Part shown: positions 39,488-48,111 of the stretch, in pieces
Position numbering within the stretch: the first letter of the stretch is position 1
Layout: every line of letters begins with the position of its first letter
Source: Leptospira ellinghausenii
Lineage (GTDB): Bacteria > Spirochaetota > Leptospiria > Leptospirales > Leptospiraceae
NCBI RefSeq assembly: GCF_003114815.1
Contig: NZ_BFAZ01000006.1
Coordinates: forward strand, 333,405-397,404
Length of the DNA stretch: 64,000 nucleotides
Direction: 5' to 3'
Translations under genes and position numbers: made by a program
Notes under the pieces: generated by a model
The model's input: only the letters and a program-made list of their open reading frames with translations
Database searches by the model: none
Told to the model about the DNA's origin: nothing

Positions 39488-41215
39488 ATGGAAGAAAAAA
39501 CCACATTTAAAGGCATTTCTGCCTACCCAGGGACGGTCTACGGAAAGGTATTTCGTTGGAAACAATCCAAACGGAAACGGGAAGATCGTACAGACTTAAG
39601 CCCTGAGGAAATCAAAGAGGAAATTGAACTCTTAAAAAAAGGCCTCCAAAAGACGGAAGATGACCTTGCCGACCTTGTCCAAAAATCCAAACAGAATGTA
39701 GAACTTTCGGAAATTTTAGAATCGCAAATTGTCTTTTTAAATGACCCACTCTTTCGGGCTCGTGTATTTGAACGAATTGCACAAAACAATGAATCGGCGG
39801 GGCTTGCTCTGGAAACGGCAGTGAGTTCCTTGTATGATGAATTCCAATCCATTCCTGATGAATTTTTCCGAGAACGAGCCGACCACATTCTCGACATTGG
39901 TAAACGAATTGAATCCAATTTGTACCCTGAAAAAGGTGCAGAACCAACGAAAATTCCTGATGATGTCATCCTCATCGCAAAAGAAATCACACCTTCCGAA
40001 ATGATCCAATTGGGTAAGTCCAAGTTACGTGGGATTGCCACTGACTTTGGTGGGAAAACGGGTCATACAGCCATCATTGCAAGAAATTATGGAATTCCTA
40101 CCATTGTAGGACTAAAGAATATCACCTCACACGTAGAAGATGATGATTATATTTTACTCGATGCCACAAAGGGAATCCTCAATCGTTCTCCAGCCATCGA
40201 TGAAATCAAACTTGCAGGGATCAAAAGTGAAATAAAAAAAACGATTCCCATTCGAGAGATCAGCGACGGTCCGAAAGAACTCAAAACAAAAGATGGGAAA
40301 AAATTTACCTTACGTGCGAATATCGATTCGGAAGAAGAAGTAGACACTGCTTTTCTCCAAGGTGCCGACGGGATTGGACTTGTTCGGACAGAAATTTTAT
40401 TCATCCGTTATATCGAATTCAAACCCACAGAAGAAGAACAATTTGCCGTATACAAACGAATTTTACTGAAGATGGTTGGTCGGCCAGTGACCTTTCGTGT
40501 TTGGGATATCGGAGCCGATAAAATGGAAAATGGATATGAAGAAGAAAATCCATTTCTCGGAAACAGAGGGATTCGTTACCTATTAAGACACCCTCATTTT
40601 TTTAAAGAACAACTTCGTGCCCTCCTTCGCGCGAGTGAATTTGGAACCATGAGGATCATGTTACCAATGATCACAACTCGTTCTGAAATTTTACAAACAA
40701 AAGTATTAATCAATGAATGTCTGGAAGAATTAAAAAACTTAGGACTTGTGATCACCAAAAAAATCCCACTGGGCATTATGGTCGAAACTCCTGCATGTGC
40801 CTTAAACTTACCCTTCTTAGGAAACCATGTAGATTTTTATAGTATCGGCACAAATGATTTATTACAATACTTACTGGCAGTGGAACGTAACAACCATTTG
40901 GTGGGAGATTTGTATAACCCATGGCAAGTTGTGTTTTTACTTTTACTGAAAAACATTGTCGATGTTGCCAATTCCCAAAAAAAACCAATTAGTATATGTG
41001 GTGAAATCGGAAGTGATCCAATGTTTACTGCTGTTCTCATTGGTTTAGGGATACGCGATTTGAGTTCGGCTCTCCCTCTCATGAAAGAAGTCGCAGAGAA
41101 AGTCACAGAAATTTCCACATGGAAAGCAAAATTACTAGCAGAACAAGTCATCACACTTGCTGGTGAAGAAAAGTTTGAAGAAATTGAAACCTTAGTATTA
41201 GAGACAAAAGGATAA
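39488..41215 (+). CDS. ptsI: PTS enzyme I (phosphoenolpyruvate-protein phosphotransferase)
   Basis: 575 residues. N-terminal half: GISAYPGTVYG, HPr-binding helices and swivelling phosphohistidine site GGKTGHTAIIARNYGIPTIVG. C-terminal half: PEP-binding barrel with GADGIGLVRTEILF, FRVWDIGADK, MVETPACALNL, DFYSIGTNDLLQY and the ICGEIGSDP Cys region. No HPr or EII is near. Leptospira has an incomplete PTS that is thought to regulate rather than import sugar; the neighbour lpxC may be unrelated. Confidence 0.94.
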   Translation: MEEKTTFKGISAYPGTVYGKVFRWKQSKRKREDRTDLSPEEIKEEIELLKKGLQKTEDDLADLVQKSKQNVELSEILESQIVFLNDPLFRARVFERIAQNNESAGLALETAVSSLYDEFQSIPDEFFRERADHILDIGKRIESNLYPEKGAEPTKIPDDVILIAKEITPSEMIQLGKSKLRGIATDFGGKTGHTAIIARNYGIPTIVGLKNITSHVEDDDYILLDATKGILNRSPAIDEIKLAGIKSEIKKTIPIREISDGPKELKTKDGKKFTLRANIDSEEEVDTAFLQGADGIGLVRTEILFIRYIEFKPTEEEQFAVYKRILLKMVGRPVTFRVWDIGADKMENGYEEENPFLGNRGIRYLLRHPHFFKEQLRALLRASEFGTMRIMLPMITTRSEILQTKVLINECLEELKNLGLVITKKIPLGIMVETPACALNLPFLGNHVDFYSIGTNDLLQYLLAVERNNHLVGDLYNPWQVVFLLLLKNIVDVANSQKKPISICGEIGSDPMFTAVLIGLGIRDLSSALPLMKEVAEKVTEISTWKAKLLAEQVITLAGEEKFEEIETLVLETKG

Positions 41216-41235
41216 TCCAAAATCCATTTGTTCAC

Positions 41236-42558
41236 TCATTTCGATTCCAATAATGGGAGGATGGAATTTTTTTTCCAAAGGTAAATTCCCAGAAGAATAA
41301 GAGAAGCAATCCAAGAGACAACCACAAAGAGTCCATAAAAATGCACCATACTACCCCATTCTTTTTGGTAACCAGAAAGAATACCCGCCGCATAATGACC
41401 AAAGGCTGTGCATAAAAACCAAGTGCCCATTAGAAATGAAGCAAACTTTGTTGGAGCCATTTTACTTACAAATGAAAGTCCAACTGGTGAAAGACAGAGT
41501 TCACTCATCGTATTCCAAAAATAGACAAATACTAAAAAGAAGAGGGAAACAGAAACTCCTGTTTCTGCTTGGTTTGCTGCGATGACCATTACCAAAAATC
41601 CAATGCCAAGCAAAAACAAACTGATCACAAACTTTAAAATTGGGTTTGGGTTTCGATTGGTTTTTGAGAGAGATGTCCAAAGGAGAGAAACTAAAGGTCC
41701 AAAAACCAAAATCATCAAGGGGTTTAATGATTGTAAGATGGAAGCTGGGATTTCAAATCCAAACATATTCCTATCTGTATGGCGTAAGGCAAATAAATTG
41801 AGTGAGGAACCCATTTGTTCAAATGCCATCCAGAAAAAAATACTAAAAAAAGAAAGAAGTCCAATCAGTGCAATTTTTGGCATCACATCATTCTGATAAC
41901 GATTCAGTGAATTGGAACTTTCGTCCGTATACGTTTGATTTGGTGTTTTTGTTTTTTCCCAAATGGATTGTGGAAGGGATTTACTTCCAAAATAAAAAAC
42001 CAAAATGCCGATTGCCATTCCAAGTCCAGCCGATAAAAAACCCAAATGCCAATCTACTTTTTCACCCAATGTACCGGAAATGATTGGTCCAAGTAAACCA
42101 CCCACATTAATCCCCAAATAAAAGATGGTAAACCCACTGTCTCTTAAATTGGGCTTCTCTACATATAACCTTCCAAAAATTGTCGAGATATTCGGTTTAA
42201 AAAATCCATTCCCTAATGCGAGTAAACATAACCCTAAGTAAAAATAAGATAAACCAGAAATGGCCAAAGAAAGATGGCCAAGTAACATTAAAATGCTACC
42301 AAAATAAATTGCAAATCGATAACTCAAATAACGATCGGTGATATACCCTCCAATCACAGGGGTTAGATAAACAAAACTGGTGTAATACGCGTAAATCACA
42401 CCCGCATCTTTATCTGAAAAACCCAAAGCATTTACAAGATACAAAACAAGTAATGCTCGCATCCCATAATAACTAAGCCTTTCCCACATTTCTGTGAGAA
42501 ATAAACCGGTGATCCCTTTGGGATGTTCTTCTAGTTTGTTTTCGTTCGACTTTTCCAA
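41236..42558 (-). CDS. POT/PTR2 family proton-dependent peptide transporter
   Basis: 440 residues, about 12 membrane segments. The POT motif FLTEMWERLSYYGMRALLVLYLV contains the ExxER proton-coupling element, and FYLGINVGGLLGPIISG and GNGFFKPNIS are the family PTR2 motifs. Imports di/tripeptides with protons. The start is a TTG (42556-42558) with AGAGG 7 nt upstream, which is a good site; it lies inside the 3' end of the upstream cobalamin gene, so translation may be coupled (28-bp overlap). Confidence 0.92.
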   Translation of the reverse strand: MEKSNENKLEEHPKGITGLFLTEMWERLSYYGMRALLVLYLVNALGFSDKDAGVIYAYYTSFVYLTPVIGGYITDRYLSYRFAIYFGSILMLLGHLSLAISGLSYFYLGLCLLALGNGFFKPNISTIFGRLYVEKPNLRDSGFTIFYLGINVGGLLGPIISGTLGEKVDWHLGFLSAGLGMAIGILVFYFGSKSLPQSIWEKTKTPNQTYTDESSNSLNRYQNDVMPKIALIGLLSFFSIFFWMAFEQMGSSLNLFALRHTDRNMFGFEIPASILQSLNPLMILVFGPLVSLLWTSLSKTNRNPNPILKFVISLFLLGIGFLVMVIAANQAETGVSVSLFFLVFVYFWNTMSELCLSPVGLSFVSKMAPTKFASFLMGTWFLCTAFGHYAAGILSGYQKEWGSMVHFYGLFVVVSWIASLILLGIYLWKKNSILPLLESK

Positions 42559-43103
42559 ATGGTTTCCTCTTGCCCTAATGAAAAATTGACAAACCTTGCT
42601 GCGACAAATAGATAATCTGACAAACGATTGATGTAAATTCTAAGATCGTTATGAATCTCTCCACCCGACTCAATGTAAACGAGTAAATCCCTTTCCAACC
42701 TACGGCAAATCGTTCGAGCCATATGTAAAGCACTTGAGAAAGGACTTCCCCCTGGCAAAATGAAAAATTTAATTTCGGGAAGGGTTTCCATCAAACGGTC
42801 AATTTCTTGTTCCAAAATACTCACATCCTGTGCATTAACGACTGTTCCATCCTTTGCTTCCTTAGGCACATAACCTGCAAGCTCCGAACCTATTTCAAAG
42901 AGAAAACTCTGGATATTTTGCAAATGTTCTAAAAAGGAAGTTTGTAGAGTTTCTTTTTTACCAAGGGAAAGTGCAAGACCAATGGTGCTATTCAATTCAT
43001 CACAGGTACCATACAAATCCACTCGTCTGTCAGTCTTCGAAACTTTTTTCCCAGACGCTAAATACGTTTGTCCGCCGTCGCCAAATTTGGTGTAGATTTT
43101 CAA
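42531..43103 (-). CDS. PduO-type ATP:cob(I)alamin adenosyltransferase
   Basis: 190 residues. Adds the 5'-deoxyadenosyl group to cob(I)alamin to give coenzyme B12. Signature KIYTKFGDGGQTYLASGKKVSKTDRRVDLYGTCDELNSTIGLA at the N-terminus contains the ATP-binding TGDxG-like and DELNS elements; later come FILPGGSPFSSALHMARTICRRLERDL and the C-terminal NRLSDYLFVAARF. It overlaps the POT transporter gene by 28 bp on the same strand. Confidence 0.95.
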   Translation of the reverse strand: MKIYTKFGDGGQTYLASGKKVSKTDRRVDLYGTCDELNSTIGLALSLGKKETLQTSFLEHLQNIQSFLFEIGSELAGYVPKEAKDGTVVNAQDVSILEQEIDRLMETLPEIKFFILPGGSPFSSALHMARTICRRLERDLLVYIESGGEIHNDLRIYINRLSDYLFVAARFVNFSLGQEETIWKSRTKTN

Positions 43104-43132
43104 AATCTCAAGACCTCGTACCCTAAATTTTC

Positions 43133-43162
43133 TTTACAGACATAAGTTTTTTGGTATAGAAT
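43133..43162 (+). promoter_or_regulatory. sigma-70-like promoter of flaB
   Basis: TTTACA (43133-43138) followed by TATAGA (43155-43160, 16-bp spacer) or TAGAAT (43157-43162, 18-bp spacer). No convincing sigma-28 motif (TAAA-N15-GCCGATAA) was seen. It predicts a leader of about 140 nt before the flaB start. Confidence 0.5.
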
Positions 43163-43184
43163 CATCTGGAAAGGAAAAATTCAC

Positions 43185-43217
43185 GGGAGAACCAAGGGCA
43201 GGCAACCCCTTCTCTCC
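43185..43217 (+). promoter_or_regulatory. imperfect hairpin in the flaB leader
   Basis: GGGAGAA (43185-43191) can pair with TTCTCTCC (43210-43217) with one bulged T, and GGG (43196-43198) with CCC (43206-43208) inside. The leader also has several GGA triplets, including AGGAGGG by the start codon, the kind of sites CsrA uses in flagellin mRNAs of other bacteria. Regulation is inference. Confidence 0.35.
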
Positions 43218-43306
43218 CCGAAGGAAAGGATTTCTGGAATCTGAATTTTTCTTTTCTCCGCCTGTAGGGAAACAAGCGGGTCATGGACACACAGGAGGGT
43301 GTGACA

Positions 43307-44155
43307 ATGATTATCAATCACAACATCAGTGCACTCGTTGCAAAACGGGCACTCACAAACACCAGTCGTGACATGGACAAATCCATGGAACACCTAGCAA
43401 CGGGTATGCGAATTAACAGACCAGGGGATGATTCCTTGGGTTTTTCCGTATCCGAAAAACTTAGATCCCAAATCCGTGCTTTAGGACAAGCAGAGCGAAA
43501 TACCCAGGATGGTATGTCGTTTTTACAAGTTACGGAAGGATCTTTGGACCAAGTAAACTCTATCTTACAGAGGTTACGCGAGCTTTCAGTTCAATCAGCT
43601 AACGGGATCTATTCGAATGAAGACAGGAAACTTGTCCAATTGGAAGTCTCACAATTAGTGGAAGAAGTGGAAAGAATCGGAACATCTGCAGAGTTTAACA
43701 AAGTTAGGCCACTAGATGGTCGATTTTCTCGTGCTGGCAAAAACCCAATGACACTGCAAGTGGGTGCAAACGGATCAGAAAAGATAGAAGTGTTTATCAA
43801 TACGATGACAAGTTCTTCTTTAAAACTGAAACAAGCTGGAAACAAGTTGACACTTTCAACTCCAAATAAAGCTACCGATTCACTCCAAGTATTGGATGAT
43901 GCCATTTCTAAAGTGAATCGATTACGGTCGGACTTGGGTGCCTATTACAACCGATTGGATTTAACCTTAAAATCACTGAGTAATAACTACGTGAACATGG
44001 TTTCTTCCGAATCACAAATCAGAGATGCAGATATGGCAACAGAAATGGTAGAATACTCCAAAAACCAAATCCTAACCAAATCGGGTGTGGCCATGCTTGC
44101 CCAAGCAAATCTCAGACCAGAATCAGTAGTAAAACTCCTCACAGACAGATACTAA
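43307..44155 (+). CDS. flaB: periplasmic flagellin FlaB
   Basis: Core-filament flagellin of the endoflagella, 282 residues from ATG 43307 (GGAGGG 7 nt upstream; an in-frame ATG at 43283 is less likely). N-terminal D0/D1: MIINHNISALVAKRALTNTS and LATGMRINRPGDDSLGFSVSEKL; C-terminal D1/D0: SQIRDADMATEMVEYSKNQILTKSG and AMLAQANL. The variable D2/D3 domains are absent as in spirochetes. Other flaA/flaB genes are not in the window. A hairpin terminator follows. Confidence 0.96.
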   Translation: MIINHNISALVAKRALTNTSRDMDKSMEHLATGMRINRPGDDSLGFSVSEKLRSQIRALGQAERNTQDGMSFLQVTEGSLDQVNSILQRLRELSVQSANGIYSNEDRKLVQLEVSQLVEEVERIGTSAEFNKVRPLDGRFSRAGKNPMTLQVGANGSEKIEVFINTMTSSSLKLKQAGNKLTLSTPNKATDSLQVLDDAISKVNRLRSDLGAYYNRLDLTLKSLSNNYVNMVSSESQIRDADMATEMVEYSKNQILTKSGVAMLAQANLRPESVVKLLTDRY

Positions 44156-44171
44156 GGATTTTAAAGAGATG

Positions 44172-44201
44172 GAAATCCTCCTTGCAAACAGGGAGGATTT
44201 C
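44172..44201 (+). terminator. flaB terminator
   Basis: GAAATCCTCC (44172-44181), 10-nt loop, GGAGGATTTC (44192-44201), followed by TTTAAACTTT. The stem starts 16 nt after the flaB stop. Confidence 0.75.
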
Positions 44202-44252
44202 TTTAAACTTTGTCCGAAACCTTCATCGAGAAGGTGAGCGAGGACAATCACT

Positions 44253-44984
44253 TTGAAACAAATCATTTCCGGAATCTTATCCCTATCATTACTTACCACA
44301 ATTTCTTGTGGCCTTTCAGACAACACAAAACGTCTCATCCTAAGTACATCCATTGGATGTGGAGTTGGTCTTGCGTTAGGTGCTGTGTATGATGAGTCAC
44401 AAAGAAAAAAAGACTCTAAAAACAAAAAGAACGATTTCCAAAGACAAGTGAAAGAATCTCTGGCAATGGAAAAAAAGAAACCTCAAAACAAAGGTAAAAT
44501 TGTTGGTTTGGGTGCTGGATGTTTAGCAGGACTTGGAACAGGTTTTTATCTCAACACCATGTACGACAACATGGCGGAAGAAATGAAAAAACAAGGTATC
44601 ACTCTTACGAAAAGTGAACGTGGTGGAGAAACTGTTGCTCTTACAGCCTCAATGGACGGTGGAATCGCATTCGAAGATGGAAAAGCGGATCTCAAAGGAA
44701 AAGGAAAAGAAAACATTGATAAATTGGCAGAAGCACTTGCTGCTTACCCTGAAACAAAAGTTAATATCACAGGACATGCAAACCGCACTGGCGCCGAAGA
44801 CCTCAACCAAAAACTTTCCAATGACCGAGCTGTGACGGCAAAGAATGCCATCATAGAAAACGGTGTAGACGGAAAACGAATTGGAACCGTACAAGGATTA
44901 GGTTCTTCTACTCCACTAAAAAATGTTGATCCAAAAGATGGTTCAAACCGCCGTGTCGAAGTGGAAATTGTTCCAGCAAGTTAA
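44253..44984 (+). CDS. OmpA-domain lipoprotein with glycine-zipper segments
   Basis: 243 residues from a TTG start (AGGA 9 nt upstream; the next ATG is far inside). The signal sequence ends in TTISC, giving Cys19 as lipidation site. Two glycine-zipper-like hydrophobic stretches (STSIGCGVGLALGAVYD near residue 32-48, and GLGAGCLAGLGTGFYLN near 86-102) flank a Lys-rich linker; such segments insert in membranes in YiaD-like proteins. The OmpA domain (about 130-240) has ITGHANRTGAEDLNQKLS, the GLGSSTPL and NRRVEVEIVP ending. It likely anchors the outer membrane to peptidoglycan. Confidence 0.85.
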   Translation: MKQIISGILSLSLLTTISCGLSDNTKRLILSTSIGCGVGLALGAVYDESQRKKDSKNKKNDFQRQVKESLAMEKKKPQNKGKIVGLGAGCLAGLGTGFYLNTMYDNMAEEMKKQGITLTKSERGGETVALTASMDGGIAFEDGKADLKGKGKENIDKLAEALAAYPETKVNITGHANRTGAEDLNQKLSNDRAVTAKNAIIENGVDGKRIGTVQGLGSSTPLKNVDPKDGSNRRVEVEIVPAS

Positions 44985-45022
44985 TTTCAGTTCGTAACAA
45001 CGAAATAGGGAGAATATCCCAT

Positions 45023-45066
45023 AAAAAAAAGCCTACAAAGAATTCCTTTGTAGGCTTTTTCTTTTT
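45023..45066. terminator. strong two-way terminator
   Basis: GCCTACAAAG (45031-45040) and CTTTGTAGGC (45046-45055) with a 5-nt loop, flanked by an A-run on the left and a T-run on the right. It serves both the OmpA lipoprotein gene and the converging ybaB gene. Confidence 0.88.
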
Positions 45067-45094
45067 TTGGATAGAACTAAAACGAATCTTTGGA

Positions 45095-45415
45095 TTACAT
45101 CCCAAGCCCTGGAAATCCACCCATCGCTTGCATTTGTTTTGCTGCCCCAGCCTGTGCATCTTGTAATGCTTTTGTGTAGGCTTCTTGGATGGAACGTTCG
45201 AGAAGATTTTTATCCTTTTTTTCCAATAATTCATCTTCAATTTGGATCGATTTCATTTGGAATTTACCATCCAAAGTGACGGATAGAAGTTTATTTTTAG
45301 AAATTCCTACAAAATTTAGGCCAGCAAGTTCCTTTTCCATGGTTTTCACTTGCGAACGCATTTTTTTCATCTGTTTGAGCATATCAAACTTGTTTCCACC
45401 TGCTCCACCGAACAT
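45095..45415 (-). CDS. ybaB: YbaB/EbfC nucleoid-associated protein
   Basis: 106 residues from ATG 45413-45415, preceded by an almost perfect AGAGGTGAT ribosome site; the GTG at 45421 lies within it. Helix-strand-helix fold: an N-terminal helix (MLKQMKKMRSQVKTMEKELAG), the strand region and C-terminal helix with LLERSIQEAYTKALQDAQ, ending in Gly/Met-rich GGFPGLGM. YbaB/EbfC binds DNA as a dimer; the Borrelia EbfC is known to bind erp operators. Often next to dnaX or recR, not here. Confidence 0.93.
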   Translation of the reverse strand: MFGGAGGNKFDMLKQMKKMRSQVKTMEKELAGLNFVGISKNKLLSVTLDGKFQMKSIQIEDELLEKKDKNLLERSIQEAYTKALQDAQAGAAKQMQAMGGFPGLGM

Positions 45416-45495
45416 AATCACCTCTTATCCAATTCAGGATTTTTTTTATCTGAAAGAACGCAAATATAAAACATAGGTTGTCGATACTATAGAAT

Positions 45496-46851
45496 ATGAT
45501 CCATCCAAATTCTCCCTACAAACGAATCTGGGATCTTTTTGTCTTTATTTGTATCACGTACTTTGCTGTAGAAGTGCCTCTCCGACTTGTTTTCCCTCAT
45601 AAACTTTCAGCTGGTGTCACCCATTTTGAACGAGGGATCCAAATCATTTTTGGAATCGACCTAATTCTCAATTTTTTTACAGCGATTTTGAAAGACAGAC
45701 TTCTCATCCAAAACAAAAAAATAGTAGCCAAAACGTATTTAAAATCATGGTTTCTCATCGATTTTTTATCTGCTTTTCCCTTTGATATATTTGGTGGATT
45801 TTTTTTCGAATACTTCGGTGTCACAGATAGTTTAAAAATTCTTAGATTGTTACGATCAGTTAGAGTCTTTGAGCTCTTTAAATCCTTACGTATGTTAGCT
45901 CTTGGTGCTGAATCTGAAGATCGTTTCAAATTATTGGATGTGATCAATCCAATGACATTTCGTTTGATTTTTTTTGTGTATTGGACTTCCCTTTTTGCGC
46001 ATTGGGTCGCGTGTGGTTGGATCCATTTGACTCCTGAGTTTTTACCGGATAAAGATATGACAACACGTTATATCCGTTCTTTGTACTGGTCGGTTACAAC
46101 TCTTACAACCATTGGTTATGGGGATATCACCCCCACTACAAACCCACAAACAATTTATACAATGGGTGTGATGATTTTAGGTGTTGGTATTTATGGATAT
46201 GTGATTGGTAATATTTCCACATTATTATCGAATTTGGATATTTCCCGTGTCACTTTCCAAGAAAAATTAAATACAATTAACTCCTTCATTAAATACAAAA
46301 AATTACCTCCTCATTTAGCAAATAGGATCAGATCCTACTACATCAATCTCTGGGAAAACAAACACGGAATTGATGAAAAAGAAATCTGGGACCAACTTCC
46401 ATCGGGAATCAAAATTGATGTATCTATGTTTTTACACAACCATCTGATTTCTGTGGTTCCATTTTTTAAACATGCACCAGAAGAATTAAAACGAGAAGTC
46501 GTTCTCGAATTAAAACCTGCTTATTATATGAAAGGAGATGTGATTTTCCGTGAAGGTGATGTCCCTCATAATATGTATTTTTTATCCAAAGGCCATGTCG
46601 AAGTGATCAAAGAAAAGTCAGGAGAACTACTCGCAACTTTAAATTCGGGATCATTTTTTGGTGAGATGAGTTTGATTGACGATTCTTTGCGTACAGCAAC
46701 GATCAAAGCAGGTTCTTATTGTGATGTCTACACTCTTAGTCGGGAAGCATTTGCCGAAATTTTAAAACACCATCCAAGTTTTGCAGTTCATATTCAAGCA
46801 ATTGCTGCTGAACGAAAAAAACACCAATCGAGTTTCGAACCAAAAAATTAA
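45496..46851 (+). CDS. cyclic nucleotide-gated K+ channel (SthK/LliK type)
   Basis: 451 residues. Six membrane helices (S1-S6, about 15-245) with an S4-like LRLLRSVRVFELFKSLRML, a pore loop TLTTIGYGDITP whose GYGD predicts K+ selectivity, a C-linker (about 255-330) and a C-terminal cyclic-nucleotide-binding domain (about 330-445) with the phosphate cassette FFGEMSLIDDSLRTATIKA containing the binding Arg. Bacterial homologues SthK (Spirochaeta) and LliK (Leptospira licerasiae) have been studied as cAMP-gated channels; ligand here is unproved. The parA gene converges 10 bp downstream. Confidence 0.92.
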   Translation: MIHPNSPYKRIWDLFVFICITYFAVEVPLRLVFPHKLSAGVTHFERGIQIIFGIDLILNFFTAILKDRLLIQNKKIVAKTYLKSWFLIDFLSAFPFDIFGGFFFEYFGVTDSLKILRLLRSVRVFELFKSLRMLALGAESEDRFKLLDVINPMTFRLIFFVYWTSLFAHWVACGWIHLTPEFLPDKDMTTRYIRSLYWSVTTLTTIGYGDITPTTNPQTIYTMGVMILGVGIYGYVIGNISTLLSNLDISRVTFQEKLNTINSFIKYKKLPPHLANRIRSYYINLWENKHGIDEKEIWDQLPSGIKIDVSMFLHNHLISVVPFFKHAPEELKREVVLELKPAYYMKGDVIFREGDVPHNMYFLSKGHVEVIKEKSGELLATLNSGSFFGEMSLIDDSLRTATIKAGSYCDVYTLSREAFAEILKHHPSFAVHIQAIAAERKKHQSSFEPKN

Positions 46852-46861
46852 AATTTGTTCG

Positions 46862-47635
46862 TTACAATCGAATTTGGGAAATCGAATTATCCGGGTCTAC
46901 AAGGGCAATGGTTTCATCTGCCAAACGGTCAAACGCATACCAAGCATTTGTATCCTTTTTTAAAGATTCTTGTTTTTCCGTTTTTGCCTTTATGGATTCT
47001 GATTTTGGAATTTCCCCTAAAGTGGGAATTTCTTCAATAGCTTTTAATTTTTCTAATAGTTCTCGATGTTTTTTGGAAGGTCCAAACCAAGAAGGAACAA
47101 AGGCAATTTTTTTCTTTTGGCTAAAAACAGTTTCTGTTTGTGTGATTTCATCTAACAAAAGATTAACGGCCCGAATGGTCCATTTACTGGGTGTGACGGG
47201 AATTAAAATGAGTTCCGAATTATAAATCGCAGTTGTAAGCTCATGTTTTGCGGAACCCGGAGTATCAATCACAACAAATTGGTAATTTTTACGTATTTCT
47301 TCTAAAGAACGTTTGAACTGAAGGCACAAACTTGTGGAATCAGGATTGTATTTTGTGAGTTTTGCTAAACTGAGTGTGGAAGGTAAAACATCGAAGTGTT
47401 TGGTTTTTCGAATGCAGTCGGAAATTTTTTTCATTCCGAGAAGGACACTCATGACATTCGATTCATCTAAGGCAGATAAATCCAAATCAGGCAAAGAAAA
47501 GTCTGTTAAATCCCCTTGCATATCCATATCAACAATGAGCGTTTTCCCTCTTCTTGCTAAAGCACAAGCCAAGTGGGCAGCCGTCGTGGATTTACCACTT
47601 CCCCCTTTGATATTGGAAACTGAAATCACCTTCAT
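46862..47635 (-). CDS. ParA/MinD-family ATPase, orphan
   Basis: 257 residues. The deviant Walker A is [10 protein letters not shown] with signature Lys, then [29 protein letters not shown] and the C-terminal helices. There is no parB or parS-like site nearby, so it is probably not the chromosomal segregation ATPase but may position another cargo such as a protein complex or plasmid-like element. Position 47636-47730 is the promoter gap shared with the divergent YopX-domain gene. Confidence 0.87.
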   Translation of the reverse strand: MKVISVSNIKGGSGKSTTAAHLACALARRGKTLIVDMDMQGDLTDFSLPDLDLSALDESNVMSVLLGMKKISDCIRKTKHFDVLPSTLSLAKLTKYNPDSTSLCLQFKRSLEEIRKNYQFVVIDTPGSAKHELTTAIYNSELILIPVTPSKWTIRAVNLLLDEITQTETVFSQKKKIAFVPSWFGPSKKHRELLEKLKAIEEIPTLGEIPKSESIKAKTEKQESLKKDTNAWYAFDRLADETIALVDPDNSISQIRL

Positions 47636-47730
47636 GGGGCTAGGATCCTCTAGAATTCATCCATTGACCACTGATTTTTTTTTGAATTTTCCTTGGAAAG
47701 GACTTCGACCTACTTAAATTTGTTCCTGTT

Positions 47731-48111
47731 ATGGCATTCACAATTCGATTCCGAGTATGGGACAAACAAGAGAAAGAATTCACCCAAAAAGGATTTTCAT
47801 TAACCTTAGATGGAAAATTACTAAAATTTGGGCAACCCATTCCAAACGAAGATAATTATGTGATTAATTGTTTCACAGGCTTAAAAGATAAGTATGACAA
47901 AGAATTATATGAAGAAGACATCATTGAGCATACAGTTGCCAAAGGCGGAAACTTAACTCAACATACAGGCATTATACGATACAATCACGAACACGGTGCA
48001 TTTTATTTAGAAAACGGGCCGCCACTCTTGCAATTATTCTCCATTCGAAAAGTTGGTAATCCTTATGAAAATCCGATTCTGTATGATCTGTATTTAAAAA
48101 GTAAATCTTGA
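47731..48111 (+). CDS. YopX-domain protein
   Basis: 126 residues. The YopX fold shows RFRVWDKQEKEF at the N-terminus, FTGLKDKYDKELYEEDIIEH in the centre, and a final LFSIRKVGNPYENPIL. YopX-domain proteins are mostly found in phages and are of unknown function, yet the flanks here are not obviously phage-derived. The start of the TPR gene overlaps its stop (TTGA), so it is coupled to that gene. Confidence 0.8.
   Translation: MAFTIRFRVWDKQEKEFTQKGFSLTLDGKLLKFGQPIPNEDNYVINCFTGLKDKYDKELYEEDIIEHTVAKGGNLTQHTGIIRYNHEHGAFYLENGPPLLQLFSIRKVGNPYENPILYDLYLKSKS

Noticed and set aside
43104..43306. Sigma-28 promoter for flaB
   Set aside because: A TAAA is present near 43123 but the matching GCCGATAA is not at the right distance.
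46862..47730. Chromosomal parABS locus
   Set aside because: Only the ATPase is present, with no parB and no parS-like palindromes nearby.
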